Source of the DNA: Candidatus Rhodoferax randersensis | GTDB taxonomy: Bacteria; Pseudomonadota; Gammaproteobacteria; Burkholderiales; Burkholderiaceae_C | Direction: 5' to 3' | Assembly: GCA_016718155.1 (NCBI GenBank) | Contig: JADKEH010000015.1 | Span: 119,013-183,012, forward strand | DNA length: 64,000 nucleotides | Part shown: piece after piece, positions 62,690-64,000 of the stretch | How positions within the stretch are numbered: position 1 is the stretch's first letter | Layout: the number at the start of each line of letters is the position of its first letter | Translations under genes and position numbers: made by a program | Notes under the pieces: model-generated | Told to the model about the DNA's origin: nothing | What the model saw: the letters and a program-made list of their open reading frames with translations, nothing else | Databases searched by the model: none

Positions 62690-64000
62690 TAACTTGGTAA
62701 CTTACAAGTCGCGGTGTTCGCGCAAATGTACTGCGCTGAGTGGCTGCGATTGGATCGGTTCCGACCTTGGCTGGTGCCGCAACAGTGCGCGGTTTCGACG
62801 TACTTCGCAACTGGACAACCGTTGGGCCAGTGTTGCCGTCCGCCAGATACCATGGGCGCGGTCGGCGCAACACCGGTCGCCGGAAACCACCAACAGCAGC
62901 ATCACGGTCTACAACAAGGCTACAGGCGCGGTTCAATCGCGTCGACATGCCCTCGTTTTGGTTGCTGCGGGCATGCCGGGCAGTGCAGGCATTGATCAAC
63001 GTGTTCTGTTTGACCGCTACACCAACCGCTGGATCTCATGATTGGCTTTGGCGGCGACCAGGGAGCACGGTCAACATCGCGGTGTCCGGCAGGCCAATGC
63101 GGGTGCTGCAAGTCCACCCAAATCGTGGTTGCACTCGGCACTACCCTGGACTATCCAACGCTGGGCATGGACGATAAAGGCGTCTACATGGGAACTCTGG
63201 GGTACGGCGACCGGGTGACCCAATGACCGTTCAAGCCTGTTCTCCATTCCGAAAGCCGACTTTGTTCGGTGGGGCGCCCACATAGTTGCAAACAAGACCT
63301 GCTTCAACCACGCCAACACGGTTGGCGGCGCCCAGAGCGTATGGCAACGTCTTGCGAAGCGGCGGTGAATTGGGATAGCAACCCTGGCGGCGATAGCCGG
63401 TGTGATGTCGGACATCCATTGATTACGGCTTTGAAATTTCATCAGATCAATGGTGTCAACGCCGCCGGCGCAACCAAGACCGCCGCCGCAATATCCGTCG
63501 TGTCGCTTTATGACGACCCGGCGCCGGCACCCCAACCCGATGGCCCGCGCTTGTGGTGGACACGCTGGATGATCGGATCTCGGGCAACGTGTACCAACAC
63601 AACGGCAAGTTGTATTCTGCCAGCTACGCCCACGGTTACCACTCGGCACCATTACACGGCGGTGCGCTGGACGGTGGTCGACGCAGCCACCGGTATGGTG
63701 TGAGAGACGCAAATACGAAGGGTTCGGCTTCTACCGGGTTCCATTGCGGTCGCTTGAGCTCCAGGCAGATCGTCGTGGCCAGCCGTTCCGGCGGCGCGGA
63801 CAAGGGCTGGCCGGTCGCATTGGTTTTTCTTGGCACGTTCCTTCGGGCTGGACGTGGGCGAGCTGGACCAGATTGGCGACGAACTCACCTTCGCATGGTG
63901 ACGTGGATGACTACGGTGTGGCGCTCTGATATGATCGACGCCAGTTTACCGCGCCAACGTTGAGACGACTACAGCGCTGTCCCATTCCATCCGCTGGACC
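62690..64000 (+). pseudogene. Secreted beta-propeller-like protein, heavily frameshifted, 3' partial
   Basis: Plus-strand fragments in order: ETTNSS, ITVYNKATGAVQSR, PGSAGIDQRVLFDRYTNRWI, FGGDQGA, TTLDYPTLGMDDKGVYMGTL, SLFSIPKADF, VMSDIH, YDDPAPAPQPDG, DTLDDRISGNVYQHNGKLYS, WTVVDAATG, EGFGFYR, and RWDDYSAV at the end. The repeated strand-turn pattern, D-R-Y-x-x-R-W and the late (R)W-x-D-Y-S-A motif resemble exported propeller proteins, often anchored by PEP-CTERM or similar. The start is uncertain and the gene leaves the window. About 265 bases between this and the glutamine-synthetase-like gene hold no clear gene. Confidence 0.5.

Noticed and set aside
48690..64000. Interpretation as a decaying prophage or pathogenicity island
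   Set aside because: No integrase, capsid, tail or attachment repeats are recognisable. The recognisable genes are ordinary chromosomal functions, and the breaks look like indel errors.
1..64000. CRISPR arrays, tRNA or rRNA genes
   Set aside because: I saw no regularly spaced direct repeats, no tRNA T-arm/acceptor patterns with matching stems, and no rRNA-like stretches. A covariance search was not possible.

Overview
The window looks like chromosomal DNA of a betaproteobacterium of the order Burkholderiales, most likely the family Comamonadaceae (Rhodoferax/Polaromonas-like). This is inferred from the high GC content, the protein sequences and the gene order (for example fimV-truA-trpF-trpB-trpA-accD, gntR-sdhCDAB-sdhE-gltA, rpsP-rimM-trmD-rplS). 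No search was run. I saw no rRNA, tRNA or CRISPR array.

Layout. 1-13 kb: a hybrid histidine kinase (cut by the window edge and frameshifted), two diguanylate cyclases, GMP reductase, an alpha/beta hydrolase, a beta-hydroxyacid dehydrogenase, a DEAD-box helicase, oligoribonuclease, an M48 membrane protease, pterin dehydratase and the RsgA GTPase. 13-18.6 kb: a CobD/CbiB-like membrane protein, an almost pure G tract of about 370 bases that is probably an artefact, a frameshifted CoA pyrophosphatase, the rpsP-rimM-trmD-rplS operon, a GNAT acetyltransferase and a small TM2-like membrane protein. 18.6-32.1 kb: a PiT phosphate transporter with its DUF47 partner, then a TCA-cycle block (acnB, a secreted protein, a citrate-lyase-like protein, mdh; divergently gntR, sdhCDAB, sdhE, gltA). 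A perfect palindrome lies between mdh and gntR. 32.2-47.5 kb: leuC, an entericidin-like lipoprotein, leuD, leuB (frameshifted), asd, fimV, truA, trpF, trpB, trpA, accD, a YggT protein, lysS and a YgjP-like metallopeptidase.

47.5-64 kb is different. It opens with an IS110-family element whose 5' noncoding part is highly structured and may encode a bridge RNA. A quinone-oxidoreductase-like gene without its 5' half follows, then an intact oxidoreductase gene and a 3' remnant of a group II intron (domains V and VI). Next comes a tetR/outer-membrane-factor/adaptor/RND efflux operon on the minus strand with a palindromic operator. Beyond 57 kb the reading frames are broken about every 50-150 bases. 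By joining frames by eye I could still recognise DinD, a peptidoglycan-binding domain, a lipoprotein, a DUF3047 protein, a glutamine-synthetase-like enzyme and a secreted beta-propeller-like protein.

The frameshifts rise from 3 in the first 47 kb to dozens in the last 10 kb, while the amino-acid motifs stay well conserved across the breaks. I read this mainly as falling sequence quality toward a contig end, possibly with a misjoin at the IS110 copy, rather than as true gene decay. Start and end positions given after 53.7 kb are approximate.
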